From Odontesthes bonariensis (lineage: Eukaryota > Chordata > Actinopteri > Atheriniformes > Atherinopsidae), in assembly GCF_027942865.1 (NCBI RefSeq), contig NC_134515.1:16221227-16285226 (forward strand): a DNA stretch of 64,000 bases. Direction: 5' to 3'. The notes under the pieces are model-generated. The model did not search any database, was not told the DNA's origin, and worked only from the letters and a program-made list of their open reading frames with translations. Both the position numbers and the translations under genes were made by a program. Shown here piece by piece: positions 51,616-64,000 of this stretch (within the stretch, counting starts at the first letter, position 1; each line of letters opens with the position of its first letter).

Positions 51616-52598
51616 AGAGGCTCCACGGTAGAGTGTGCAGGAGAAAGGATTTGATGCAATATGTGACCGTGTAAAGGGTTCGTGTTTTGTCAATAGACAA
51701 CAGTGTCTCAAGCTAATCATTTGCTCTCCTGGACATCATGAAAAACCTTTTACTTGGGAACTAGCAGGGGGAAATGTCCACAATATCCTGTTGATTGACT
51801 TGTGCATATCTAAATTGTCAAGAAAAAATTCAAGGCTTCAGATAATACAGAATGTTAAAATGGCTTACATTGTTATTCCTTTTATTCTTAGCGTGACTCA
51901 CGAGTCTGTCGTTTTATTCTCAGTTTTAATATAAAAGCAAGGAAATCAGAGTAAACACAAAAGAAGCCATTGACATTAAAGGATACAAACAGCAGTAAAC
52001 ATAAAAATTTGAATACTATTTGAAATACAAACAAAATAACGAAAAGAAATGAGATCCTTTTTTGAATAACTTTAGACCTTTAATAGACACAAGTATAAAG
52101 GAAACTATTAGTGTTAAGCAGCCAACTTCAGTGTATTAAGACAGAAAAAAACACATTCAGCAGTAGTTGCAAAAAGGTGAAAAGAAAGACAAACATGTTA
52201 TAAGCGCTCCACACTCAGCGGATTATCTGATGACAGGTGAGGGTTTCAGGATTATAAAAGATGCATACAATACATCTTTTGAAAAAAATGAGCTCTTTAA
52301 TGGTCATGTTAACAAAGAAAACAAGTTACAGCTCAAAATTAATTATCACAACTTTCTCATTTCAACAATAAAAAAATCTTTTTCTTGTGCAACAAAGAAC
52401 ATTTTATAAAATGCAACTGTACCAGTAAAAACAGCAAGAGGGCATCTGTTGTCACATCTTCCCAGAGATCTCGGGAGAATGTAACTAAACAGGCACAAGG
52501 GCCCAGAATCCTCTGTGCTGCTCAGCCTGAGGTTGGTGTAGTGGTATATTTGTCCCAACACGAGTACACGACCGCATTTTTGTCTGCAAAAGATATCC

Positions 52599-53421
52599 AT
52601 GGAGACATACTGGTCTACATTAGGTGCACTGTTTTTATTAGTTGGTGTATTCAGGGACTCTTCTGCAGGTTTCTCTGGAGAACCTGGTATGCTAATTTTG
52701 TTCTACATATACACGTGTTTAATGTATAATATACCGTGTTTGCTGTTTCCATCTAAAAATGCACATTTGCTTATTCAACCGAGTTAATAATCAAGCAGTT
52801 TAGTTCATGTTAAACCAGCTTATTTTCATGTGAGTGTCTGTCAAAATGGACCTGCCTGTGTGCCTCCTGTTATCAGTAAGACTAAGAATGTTCACTCGAG
52901 AATATGTTAAATCTTCCCAGGGAATGAGGAGATGTAGAGCTCAAGCCTGGACAGTTTATCAATGAGCAACAAACAATGTCATTTACTCACAAGACATACT
53001 TTCTGTCTGAAATGTTAACTTCTACTGCTGTTCTACAAGGCTTTGCATGTATTTCTTTCATTTTCCCCTAAGTAGATGTGCAGTGTCCCAACATAGATGG
53101 GCCCTTGCATTGTGCTGAATTTTGCGTTGATGACAGTGACTGTCCAGGTCGTCAGAAGTGCTGCTCCAATGGGTGTGGGCATCAGTGCACTGTACCAATA
53201 TTAGGTAAGATATAATCAAACTGGAAACACCCCCAGATTCTCTCCCTATACTCCTACCAGAACATTTAGCAATTTAGTGCTTTCTGACAGTGAAACCAGG
53301 TGGCTGTGGTCCAAGCTTCTACGTTGCTTATGGGATGCCCTGCTCTCATGATGGTGATTGTCCAGGAGAACAGAAGTGCTGCAAGTCAATCAACGGTCTG
53401 AAATGCAAATACCCTCACTAA
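52599..53421 (+). CDS. unit H secreted two-WAP protein
   Basis: Exons at 52599-52686, 53076-53204 and 53291-53421 give 115 residues. The acceptor before exon 2 reads AAGTAG instead of AAGCAG, and the exon starts DVQC rather than EMQC. First WAP: loop [28 protein letters not shown], the unit F type with further changes and a more acidic face. The signal core has LLVGVF instead of LLFGVF, a change shared with unit J. Last domain GMPC, CCKSIN, ending KYPH. Confidence 0.85.
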
Positions 53422-56400
53422 CTGGACAATGAGAAAATGCATCATGCATCCTTGGATGAACTTGTTTGGTTTCTCCAATGCTACATTGATTAAAATGTTT
53501 GTGCATTACTTATATGTGTGGGTGTTTTTCTGCTTTGCCATATGGCTGATAATATGTATTTCATCTGTATCTGTAAATGGAAATGAGAGCACAGAGCAAG
53601 GTTGTCTTACAACTTTACATTCGGCTAGATCATCTTTCCCCATGCCTTTTTTGCTCAGTCTCAACAGCAAATATGTAATAATTAAGTTGGGTCACTTTTA
53701 AATGTACTAGTGTCACAAATCTGTAGGTGCAAATAGTGAGATGGAAATGCAAAATATCTGATACATTTTTTTTTAAATTTGCCCTCTATTAAGTCGTGTA
53801 CATGTAAACTTCACAGAGTACATCATTCAATTAAACCCAAACAATACTGTACACTTTTAACCATAATCATTCATGAGACTGGGTGGGAAGCAGAATCGTG
53901 CAGTATCTGGCCTTGATGAGTCTCAAAGTGCATGCTCTTGCACAAAGATACACAGATTTGCACCTCCTGCCACTACTTCCTTTCTGCTTGTAAGCATTTG
54001 TGGCCAAATGAGCATCTGGAAAGTGGGCACATTTCTGTATAAACACTTATTGTCACAAATTTCAAAACTTCAGCTGCATCTTTGTTGGATTGATATTAGA
54101 CGAAACGATTGTTTTTTGATTACAGCATCTCTGCATTAGATAAACTTATGAATATGTGCCCTTCCTGCATGTTTACACTTTAACGTAAAAATAACTAGAC
54201 CAGCAGATACCTCCAGTGCCTAAGCAACACAAAGTTGTTCACTCCCAGAAAGGCCAGTGAATCATGCCTATAAAGGTCATTCATCAATGTGACCTCTTTA
54301 TGACTGACAACATCATTCCACCTTAGGTCTGAAATATTGAGCAGTTGAGCAGAACTGCTCAATATGCTTGAGCAGTAGTGAATATCTGCTTTTTTTGCTC
54401 TTTGAGCGTGGAGCATTTTATTCATATTTTTACCAATTAACAAAACTGTTGCAATTCACATTTTCTGGAATATATTAACGATACATGCATTGCCTTAGCT
54501 TATTTGATAGACAAATTCATACATATCCTACGCTATTCTATTGGGTCAGTAACAGGGTCTTGAACTAACCTCCCAAGGATTAGCAGTGCCGGACCTTTTA
54601 ATTGTTCCCTGAACAGCACATGCAAGCAATAATCTACAAAATGAACCAAAGGAGCTTTAATAACCAACATATAGAACAAAAAAAAAAAAAATGATGCTTT
54701 TTGCACAATTGAATATGTTTAGGATCTCCAAAAGTTAGAATGTTTGAAGTAAATTTGTAGTAGAAATTAAACAACTGAGTTGCTCTTGGACTCACTGGGC
54801 ACCAAAGTTTAGAAGTTACTTTGGAACCCAGTGATGATGTTCCTCCACCCCATGGACATCAACTCTTCCTTCTCTTCATGCCAACATCAAGGTTTGAGAC
54901 TGATCTTTCTTGGTTCAGGGTGATCAATCTCTGATGGTCCTGTGGCAGCGGATGAATCACTCATGGAATCCTTATGGATCATGGAGTCGTTATAAAAGAA
55001 ATCTTTTCCTTCACACTTTGCTACTTTGTTTGTTCTCTTGTTGAATAGCGCCCAACCTCTTCAAGGCCATGCCTCTACAGAAAAGCAGATTTAGTCTGTC
55101 CTCATATGGAAAAAATGACATCTATGTCTGAAGAAATCTACAGTCTCATCTTCTCGAACACCTGACTCTACGTGGCTTTCGGTAAAGTCAGTAACATGGA
55201 CACTCACATACGTTTTCCAGGCTCGGTTTGTTCAATCAAGATCAGAAGTAAAACTTTATTTATGTTATCAGTTTAATCACAGCGACAAAGATGAAGACCA
55301 CATGCCTCTTTATGGGGGATTAAAGTTCTGATAAATTAAGGGTTCAGAACCTTTTTTGTTGGCCATTTGCTTGAAAAACAAACAGCTTGCAGCTACCCAA
55401 ATTTTCCCAATATGTGGAGTGCCGATTTAACTGTTGGGTTTGTTTTCTCTCAGTCTGGCAGAATTGGGAACATGTTTGTCTACACTAAAGTGGGAACTAC
55501 GTAGGAAGTCAGTCATGTTTTAGCTCAGATGTGATTTATCACTGCCAGAAAACAGAACATAAATGTTTGTCACTTTATTAAAAATGCGATTATACTAAAG
55601 CTGAGTCACAGCAACTGTACAGACTGTAACATTTCACATGTTAATCTCTCAGAATTAAGTTTAGAAGAGCATGACAGAGCACAGTGTCCAAAAACTCCAG
55701 TTACTATAAGATGAACTGAAACCTCATTATCTGATGAGTTATTAATGATTGGTATATTTCAACGAGCCAAAGCATTTTTATCATGGAAGCGTTCAGACGG
55801 TGGCATATAACATTCAAGCATGCATCCAAAAGTCAGTTCAAATTATGTATGGGGGCCGTTTCCTTTTTTTTTTTTAAATATCAGTAGTTCAATATAAGCA
55901 ATGTCTTTGCTTAAGGATATAGTCAGCAAAAAACAAACAAAAAACAATGTTCATGTCTTGTCAATAGTTTTGTCAGGTGGGCAATAAGAATCCACAAGGG
56001 ACAGTTAAAAGGTCGGACTGTTAGTGCTTTTGGAAATGCAATGTTTGGCTTTTGGAAACCTGATCACCGAGTCTTGGCTGAGGTTGTTTTTAAAAAAGAA
56101 AATGTCATTCTGACAGAGTCGCTGTGACTTAATGTGCCATTTTATCTTATCTCACTTGGTGGGGAGATGGCAAACAGCAGGTCAGAAGCACAGAGGAAGA
56201 GTAAAGGGAAGAATCTTTCTGCATGGGCTGAAACATGAGTGGAGATAAATTGGTCTCAACATAACTAGAGTCATTTACTTGTTTGAAACAGTAAAATTAC
56301 GTCTCAGCAGTAAAGTTATTGTTTCAAAACATCCTCAAAACCATCAACCCAAAACACAGATTTAGTCACCACAGCATCTCATACAGCCTTAGTTCCTTCT

Positions 56401-56686
56401 ACTCGTCAGAGAAATCCAAAGGTTTGACTTTCTATTGAAAGAAGACAAACATCCACTTTTTTTCTTTCTTTTTCCCCAATAAACCCAGCAGGAAATCAAC
56501 CTGAATACATTAATATTGAAGAAAATGATTTGTCCTCTTCCATTTGAGGTGGGAAAAAAAACTCAAGTTGTTCTTTAAAACATTCAGTTTTTCAGTTCTT
56601 CCCTGAATATGAACTGTTCCAGTGGTTTCACCAAAAAGGATAAGGTTTTTTTCGAAGAAGAAGTCAGTGGGCCCTATAATGCGAAC
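53422..56686. other. unit H spacer
   Basis: Standard spacer with the hairpin at 54334-54365. No supported gene. Confidence 0.55.
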
Positions 56687-56846
56687 TCATAGCGGTGGCA
56701 CACCCCTCATCTTGCGGATGATGTTGGCTATCCGCTTCGCCAGGCCCGGGTTGGGCTCTTCTATCTGGAAGCTTCGGGTCAGTAGATTGTAGAGGGAGCC
56801 GTAGCCCACTGCCACAACAGTGCAGGTCAGGCAGATGACATTATAA
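56687..56846 (-). pseudogene. pigt: pigt last-exon fragment, unit H
   Basis: Short fragment of the unit B and F version ([13 protein letters not shown]), ending at the L2 junction. Confidence 0.83.
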
Positions 56847-57309
56847 CAACTCAGAATACAACAGAGACCAGAGCGGTTTAGGCCCAAAATACATCTGTGA
56901 TATGTTCAGAGAACATAAACCCAGCAGAGCTCTTAGATCCAAGGACTGAGGTCAGCTGGTCCAGTCCAGAGTCCAGACTAAACATGGAGAAGCAGCATTT
57001 AGCTGTTATGCTGCAAACAAGTGGAAACTGCCAGTGGAGATTAAACTTTCACCAAATGTAGACATTTTTAAATCCAGGTTAAAGACATTTCTTTTCTCAT
57101 GTGTCTATGCATGAAATATCTTTTAACTTATCTAGACTGTTGCCAGTTTTTAAATTAATTTAAATGATTTTATTTGTTTCTCTTTATATTCTTTTATGTA
57201 TTTTTAATGCTTCTTGCACTCCCTGCTGCCATGCTTTTATTTTATGTAAAGCACTTTGAATTGTTTGTACATGAAATGTGCGATACAAATAAATTTGATT
57301 TGATTTGAT
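56847..57309 (+). mobile_element. L2-type LINE 3' end, unit H
   Basis: Copy of the pigt-joined L2 end with two TTTGAT tail repeats. Confidence 0.77.
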
Positions 57310-58295
57310 AGAGGCTCCACGGTAGAGTGTGCAGGAGAAAGGATTTGATGCAATATGTGACCGTGTAAAGGGTTCGTGATTTGTCAATAGACAATAGTGT
57401 CTCAAGCTAATCATTTGCTCTCCTGGACATCAAGAAAAACATTTTACTTGGAAACTAGCAGGGGGAAATGTCCACAATATCCTGTTGATTGACTTGTGCA
57501 TATCTAAATTGTCAAGAAAAATTTCAAGGCTTCAGATAATACAGTATGTTAAAATGGCTTACATTGTTATTCCCTCCATTCTTAGCGTGACTTACGAGTC
57601 TGTCGTCGTTTTATTTTCAGTTTTAATATAAAACCAAGGAAATCAGAGTAAACACAAAAGAAGCCATTGACATTAAAGGATACAAACATCAGTAAACATA
57701 AAAATTTGAATACTATTTGAAATACAAACAAGATAAAGAAAATAAATGAGATCCTTTTTTGAATAACTTTGGACCTTTAATAGACACAAGTATAAAGGAA
57801 ACTATTAGTGTTAAGCAGCCAACTTCAATGTATTAAGACAGAAAAAAACACATTCAGCAGTAGTTGCAAAAAGGTGAAAAGAAAGACGAACATGTTATAA
57901 GCGCTCTACACTCAGCGGATTATCTGATGACAGGTGAGGGTTTCAGGATTATAAAAGATGCATACAATACATCTTTTGAAAAAATTTAGCTCTTTAATGG
58001 TCATCTTAACAAAGAAAACAAGTTACAGCTCAAAATTAATTATCACAACTTTCTCATTTCAACAATAAAAAAATCTTTTTCTTGTGCAACGAAGAACATT
58101 TTATAAAATGCAACTGTACCAGTAAAAACAGCAAGAGGGCATCTGTTGTCACATCTTCCCAGAGATCTCGGGAGAATGTAACTAAACAGGCACAAGGGCC
58201 CAGCATCCTCTGTGCTGCTCAGCCTGAGGTTGGTGTAGTGGTATATTTGTCCCAACACGAGTACACGACCGCATTTTTGTCTGCAAAAGATATCC

Positions 58296-59118
58296 ATGGA
58301 GACATACTGGTCTACATTAGGTGCACTGTTTTTATTATTTGGTGTATTCAGGGACTCTTCTGCAGGTTTCTCTGGAGAACCTGGTATGCTAATTTTGTTC
58401 TACATATACACGTGTTTAATGTATAATATACCGTGTTTGCTATTTCCATCTAAAAGTGCACATTTGTTTATTCAACCGAGTTAAAAATCAGGCAGTTTAG
58501 TTCATGTTAAACCAGCTTATTTTCATGTGAGTGTCTGTCAAAATGGACCTGCCTGTGTGCCTCCTGTTATCAGTAAGACTAAGAATGTTCACTCGAGAAT
58601 ATGTTAAATCTTCCCAGGGAATGAGGAGATGTAGAGCTCAAGCCTGGACAGTTTATCAAAGAGCAACAAACAATGTCATTAACTCACAAGACATACTTTC
58701 TGTCTGAAATGTTAACTTCTACTGCTGTTCTACAAGGCTTTGCATGTATTTCTTTCATTTTCCCCTAAGCAGAGATGCAGTGTCCTGTCGCAGATGGGCC
58801 CAGTCATTGTGGTATACTTTGCTTTCATGACAGTGACTGTCCAGGTGGTCAGAAGTGCTGCTCCATTGGGTGTGGTGTAGATTGCACTGTACCAATATTA
58901 GGTAAGATATAATCAAACTGGCAACACCCCCAGATTCTCTCCCTATACTCCTACCAGAACATTTAGCAATTTAGTGCTTTCTGACAGTGAAACCAGGTGG
59001 CTGTGGTCCCAGCTTCTACGTTGCTTATGGGATGCCCTGCTCTCATGATGGTGATTGTCCAGGAGAACAGAAGTGCTGCAAGTCAATCTACGGTCTGAAA
59101 TGCAAATACCCTCAATAA
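58296..59118 (+). CDS. unit I secreted two-WAP protein
   Basis: Exons at 58296-58383, 58773-58901 and 58988-59118 give 115 residues. First WAP loop CPVADGPSHC and CFHDSDC, close to units C and G. Last domain GMPC with CCKSIYGLKC and ending KYPQ. As in unit C, a BEL/Pao fragment starts about 660 bases after the stop, so the two units are sisters for their 3' half. Confidence 0.86.
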
Positions 59119-59776
59119 CTGGACAATGAGAAAATGCAACATGCATCCTTGGATGAACTTGTTTGGTTTCTCCAATGCTACATTGATTAAAATGTTTGTG
59201 CATTACTTATATGTGTGTGGGTGTTTTTCTGCTTTGCCATATGGCTGATAATATGTATTTCATCTGTATCTGTAAATGGAAATGAGAGCACAGAGCAAGG
59301 TTGTCTTACAACTTTACATTCGGCTTGATCATCTTTCCCCATGCCTTTTCTGCTCAGTCTCAACAGCAAATATGTAATAATTAAGTTGGGTCACTTTTAA
59401 ATGTACTAGTGTCACAATCTGTAGGTGCAAATAGTGAGATGGAAATGCAAAATGTCTCATACTTTTTTTTTTTTTTAATTTGCCCTCTATTAAGTCGTGT
59501 ACATGTAAACTTCACTGAGTATATCATTCAATTAAAACCCAAGCAATACATACACTTTTAACCATAATCATTCATGGGACTGGGTGGGAAGCAGAATCGT
59601 GCAGTATCTGGCCTTGATGAGTCTCAAAGTCCATGCTCTTGCACAAAGATACACAGATTTGCACCTCCTGCCACTACTTCCTTTCTGCTTGTAAGCATTT
59701 GTGGCCAAATGAGCATCTGGAAAGTGGGCACATTTCTGTATAAACACTTATTGTCACAAATTTCAAAACTTCAGCT

Positions 59777-61345
59777 TCAAAGATAACTTCAAATGATCAT
59801 ACCACGCTGCTGTTTTCCTGCTGACTTTGGAAGAGTGGTAAAAAGGGAGCAACATCACTTCTCAGACGCAAGCACACAAGGTTATGGCCAGTGCTCGTAC
59901 TTGAGACATGTAAATGAGGCTGAAGATGTTCATTGTACTCTGATCATGGGAAAATCCAGAGTAACTCCAATTAAGGTGACGACTATTCCCAGGCTAGGGT
60001 TGACAGCTGCCGTTGTGTCAGTTGCAGCAAGCAACACCTTGAAACAGGAACTTGGATTGGCAGACATTGATGAATATTTCTGGACCGATTCCAAAGTGGT
60101 TCTGGGATATGTAAATAATGAGGCACGTCGTTTCCACACATTCGTGTCAAACTGGATACAGAAAATACATCTGAGTACAACTCCTCAGCAGTGGAGATAC
60201 GTCTCTACTAATGAGAACCCTGCAGACCTTGCGTCAAGATGTTCAACTGCAAATGAGATTCTCACATCCAACTAGCTCACAGAACCTCAGTTTCTATGGA
60301 AGAAGAAGCTACAACCAGCTGTAGATGTCATCACAGAAATGCAGATCGGAGATCCTGAAATCAAAAGGATCCAGACACTAAACACACAAACAGTAGAGAA
60401 AATGAGGCTTATAGATCGACTTTCAAAGTTTTCTTCATGGTCAAAAGTCACTCTGTTGCTCGTCTCATCCGTTGTGCTAGAGGAGATAAGTCAACAGATC
60501 TTAGCAGAGTACAAGAACGAGAGGATGCACAGTGTGTGATTATAAAAGACTTACAGAGACAAGTGTACTCAGAAGAGATAAGGTTGCTGAGTAAGAAGAC
60601 TCAACTTTCTCCTCAGAGCAAACTTTACAAGATGGATGCCTTTCTTGATCAGGATGGACTCCTCAGGGTGGGAGGAAGACTGAAAAATGCATCTCTCCCT
60701 ACCACAGTCAAGCATCCAGTGATAATCCCAAAGGATCATCACATTTCCAGAACAATAATAGCTCATTGTCATGAAAAGGTGCAACATCAAGGCAAAGGTA
60801 TGACTATTAATGAGCTCAGAACACAGGGATATTGGGTTCAAAGAATGAACAGAGCTGTGGCAACTTACCTTCATCAGTGTGTTCGATGCAGAAAACTCAG
60901 AAGGTTCACAGAGGAACATCGAAATGTTGGATGACATGTCAACTGATTCCTTCATTAACGGACTGCGTTGTTTTATTGCCATAAGAGGGGCAGTGCGTCA
61001 GATAAGATCTGATCAAGGAACTAATTTCATGGGAGCAAAGAATGAACTAAAGGAAGCTCTCAAACAAGTGGATGCTGATCGTCTGACCACGTTTTTAGCA
61101 GAGAAACAATGTGATTTTCTCATGAACACTCCCCATGCTAGCCATATAGGAGGTGTTTGGGAACGACAGATCAGGACAGTGAGAAATGTTCTCCGTTGCA
61201 CTCTCTCACTCTCATCAAGCAGGCTAGACGATGCCTCTCTGCGAACATTCTTTTATGAAGCTATGGCTATTGTGAACAGTCGTCCATTGACGGTTAACAA
61301 TCTGAGCGATCCAAATAGGCCTGTTTATCAAGATCCTAGGCTGCA
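59777..61345 (+). mobile_element. BEL/Pao element fragment, unit I
   Basis: The same fossil fragment as in unit C, covering RNase H-like and integrase-like sequence, with the same left junction. It lacks the nested element, so it carries the pre-insertion site near 60725-60735. It is broken, with a few breaks. Confidence 0.8.
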
Positions 61346-61654
61346 TATAATCCTAGTACATTAGCTCCTACACTTTTTTTTTCTTTCTCACTGATAAATT
61401 TGTTTTAAAAAAGCCTCTTCCACAAATTATCTCTGGACAATTAACTTCTTTGGACACTGTGTTGATTAGAGTTTCCACACATGTAATTCACATCAGGAGG
61501 CCATATAAGTCAGTCTCAGGAGTAGAAAAAGAAATTGGTTTATTCAAACAAGTAGAGGCTCCACGGTAGAGTGTGCAGGAGAAAGGATTTGATGCAATAT
61601 GTGACCGTGTAAAGGGTTCGTGATTTGTCAATAGACAATAGTGTCTCAAGCTAA
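61346..61654. repeat. shared flank between BEL/Pao fragment and unit J
   Basis: Matches the flank before unit D almost base for base. No gene. Confidence 0.55.
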
Positions 61655-62540
61655 TCATTTGCTCTCCTGGACATCATGAAAAACATTTTACTTGGGAACT
61701 AGCAGGGGGAAATGTCCACAATATCCTGTTGATTGACCTGTGCATATCTAAATTGTCAAGAAAAATTTCAAGGCTTCAGATAATACAGTATGTTAAAATG
61801 GCTTACATTGTTATTCCCTTTATTCTTAGCGTGACTTACGAGTCTGTCGTTGTTTTATTTTCAGTTTTAATATAAAACCAAGGAAATCAGAGTAAACACA
61901 AAAGAAGCCATTGACATTAAAGGATACAAACATCAATAAACATAAAAATTTGAATACTATTTGAAATACAAACAAAATAACAAAAAGAAATGAGATCCTT
62001 TTTTTAATAACTTTAGACCTTTAATAGACACAAGTATAAAGGAAACTATTAGTGTTAAGCAGCCAACTTCAATGTATTAAGACAGAAAAAAAACACATTC
62101 AGCAGTAGTTGCAAAAAGGTGAAAAGAAAGACGAACATGTTATAAGCGCTCTACACTCAGCGGATTATCTGATGACAGGTGAGGGTTTCAGGATTATAAA
62201 AGATGCATAAAATACATCTTTTGAAAAAAATTAGCTCTTTAATGGTCATGTTAACAAAGAAAACAAGTTACAGCTCAAAATTAATTATCACAACTTTCTC
62301 ATTTCAACAATAAATAAATCTTTTTCTTGTGCAACGAAGAACATTTTATAAAATGCAACTGTACCAGTAAAAACAGCAAGAGGGCATCTGTTGTCACATC
62401 TTCCCAGAGATCTCGGGAGAATGTAACTAAACAGGCACAAGGGCCCAGAATCCTCTGTGCTGCTCAGCCTGAGGTTGGTGTAGTGGTATATTTGTCCCAA
62501 CACGAGTACATGACCGCATTTTTGTCTGCAAAAGATAACC

Positions 62541-63393
62541 ATGGAGACATACTGGTCTACATTAGGTGCACTGTTTTTATTAGTTGGTGTATTCAGGGAC
62601 TCTTCTGCAGGTTTCTCTGGAGAACCTGGTATGCTAATTTTGTTCTACATATACACGTGTTTAATGTATATTATACCGTGTTTGCTGTTTCCATCTAAAA
62701 ATGCACATTTGTTTATTCAACCGAGTTAATAATCAGGCAGTTTAGTTCATGTTAAACCAGCTTATTTTCATGTGAGTGTCTGTCAAAATGGACCTGCCTG
62801 TGTGCCTCCTGTTATCAGTAAGACTAAGAATGTTCACTCGAGAATATGTTAAATCTTCCCAGGGAATGAGGAGATGTAGAGCTCAAGCCTGGACAGTTTA
62901 TCAATGAGCAACAAACAATGTCATTAACTCACAAGACATACTTTCTGTCTGAAATGTTAACTTCTACTCCTGTTCTACAAGGCTTTGCATGTATTTATTT
63001 CATTTTCCCCTAAGCAGAGATGCAGTGTCCCAACACAGATGGGCACGTAGGGCCCTTAGGGCCCGTAGGGCCCGTAGGGCGGTGTGTTGATCTTTGCTCT
63101 CGTGACAGTGACTGTTCAGATGGTAAGAAGTGCTGCTCCACTGCGTGTTGGTATCAGTGCGTTGTACCAATATTAGGTAAGATATAATCAAACTGGCAAC
63201 ACCCCCAGATTCTCTCCCTATACTCCTACCAGAACATTTAGCAATTTAGTGCTTTCTGACAGTGAAACCAGGTGGCTGTGGTCCCAGCTTCTACGTTGCT
63301 TATGGGATGTCCTGCTCTCATGATGGTGATTGTCCAGGAGAACAGAAGTGCTGCAAGTCAATCTACGGTCTGAAATGCAAATACCCTCAATAA
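62541..63393 (+). CDS. unit J secreted two-WAP protein with an expanded loop
   Basis: Exons at 62541-62628, 63018-63176 and 63263-63393 give 125 residues. The first WAP is of the unit E type (CVDLC, ACWYQC). Its first loop is lengthened to 18 residues between cysteines 1 and 2 by repeats of a nine-base unit (GGGCCCGTA-like, 63041-63079) that encode GPL, GPV, GPV. The frame and all eight cysteines are kept. Other units have 8 or 9 residues there. The last domain is the GMSC, KYPQ version. The expansion could change what the loop binds, or it may simply be tolerated slippage. Confidence 0.85.
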
Positions 63394-64000
63394 CTGGACA
63401 ATGAGAAAATGCAACATGCATCCTTGGATGAACTTGTTGGGTTTCTCCAATGCTACATTGATTAAAATGTTTGTGCATTACTTATATGTGTGTGGGTGTT
63501 TTTCTGCTTTACCATAAGGCTGACAATATGTATTTCATCTGTATCTGTAAATGGAAATGAGAGCACAGAGCAAGGTTGTCTTACAACTTTACATTCGGCT
63601 AGATCATCTTTCCCCATGCCTTTTCTGCTCAGTCTCAACAGCAAATATGTAATAATTAAGTTGGGTCACTTTTAAATGTACTAGTGTTACAATCTGTAGG
63701 TGCAAATAGTGAGATGGAAATGCAAAATGTCTGATACATTTTTTTTTTTAATTTGCCCTCTATTAAGTCGTGTACATGTAAACTTCACTGAGTACATCAT
63801 TCAATTAAAACCCAAGCAATACATACACTTTTAAGCATAATCATTCATGGGACTGGGTGGGAAGCAGAATCGTGCAGTATCTGGCCTTGATAAGTCTCAA
63901 AGTGCATGCTCTTGCACAAAGATACACAGATTTGCACCTCCTGCCACTACTTCCTTTCTGCTTGTAAGCATTTGTGGCCAAATGAGCATCTGGAAAGTGG
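63394..64000. other. unit J spacer, cut by the window end
   Basis: Start of the standard spacer. No supported gene. Confidence 0.5.

Overview
The window is vertebrate, almost certainly teleost fish, genomic DNA. It has spliced genes with GT-AG introns, L2-type LINE ends, a tRNA-derived SINE, BEL/Pao LTR elements, TTAA-target DNA transposons and a Ran retrocopy. No bacterial-style operon, CRISPR array or rRNA gene is present. The species cannot be fixed from sequence alone.

Layout. (1) 496-1405: a four-exon gene for a secreted protein with three complete whey-acidic-protein (WAP, four-disulfide core) domains. (2) 1406-7507: mostly intergenic DNA with a LINE-like tail near 4.8-5.0 kb and an unresolved CpG-rich, splice-signal-bearing stretch at 5.36-6.83 kb. 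(3) About 7508 to the window end: a tandem array of ten units, A-J, with start points 8691, 14398, 20110, 29090, 34663, 41196, 46014, 51717, 57411 and 61655. The basic period is about 5.7 kb. Every unit carries one plus-strand WAP gene of three coding exons: signal peptide, an eight-Cys WAP, and a six-Cys WAP. Each also keeps the tail end of a dead extra WAP exon in its first intron. Seven units end in a minus-strand fragment of the 3' end of pigt (GPI transamidase subunit PIG-T). Five of those fragments run into an L2 LINE end, and two keep three pigt exons. The other two complete units (C and I) end in a BEL/Pao fragment instead. Unit J runs off the window.

The array is a family of small secreted cysteine-rich proteins. 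They are probably antimicrobial or protease-interacting, because that is what WAP proteins usually do. The introns and spacers are nearly identical between units, but the eight-Cys WAP exon differs strongly. Diversity is thus concentrated in one exon. In all ten genes the last WAP domain has lost cysteines 2 and 7, which pair with each other in the WAP fold. The gene at 496-1405 is an older relative of the array: its introns, proximal promoter and part of its 3' flank still align with the units.

Unit C holds a Russian-doll nest. A BEL/Pao fragment is split by a second BEL/Pao element. One LTR of that second element contains a TTAA-flanked transposon with a THAP-domain exon, and the other LTR contains a full-length Ran retrocopy with an open 219-codon frame. 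Empty sites for these insertions are present elsewhere in the same window, so the order of events can be read directly.
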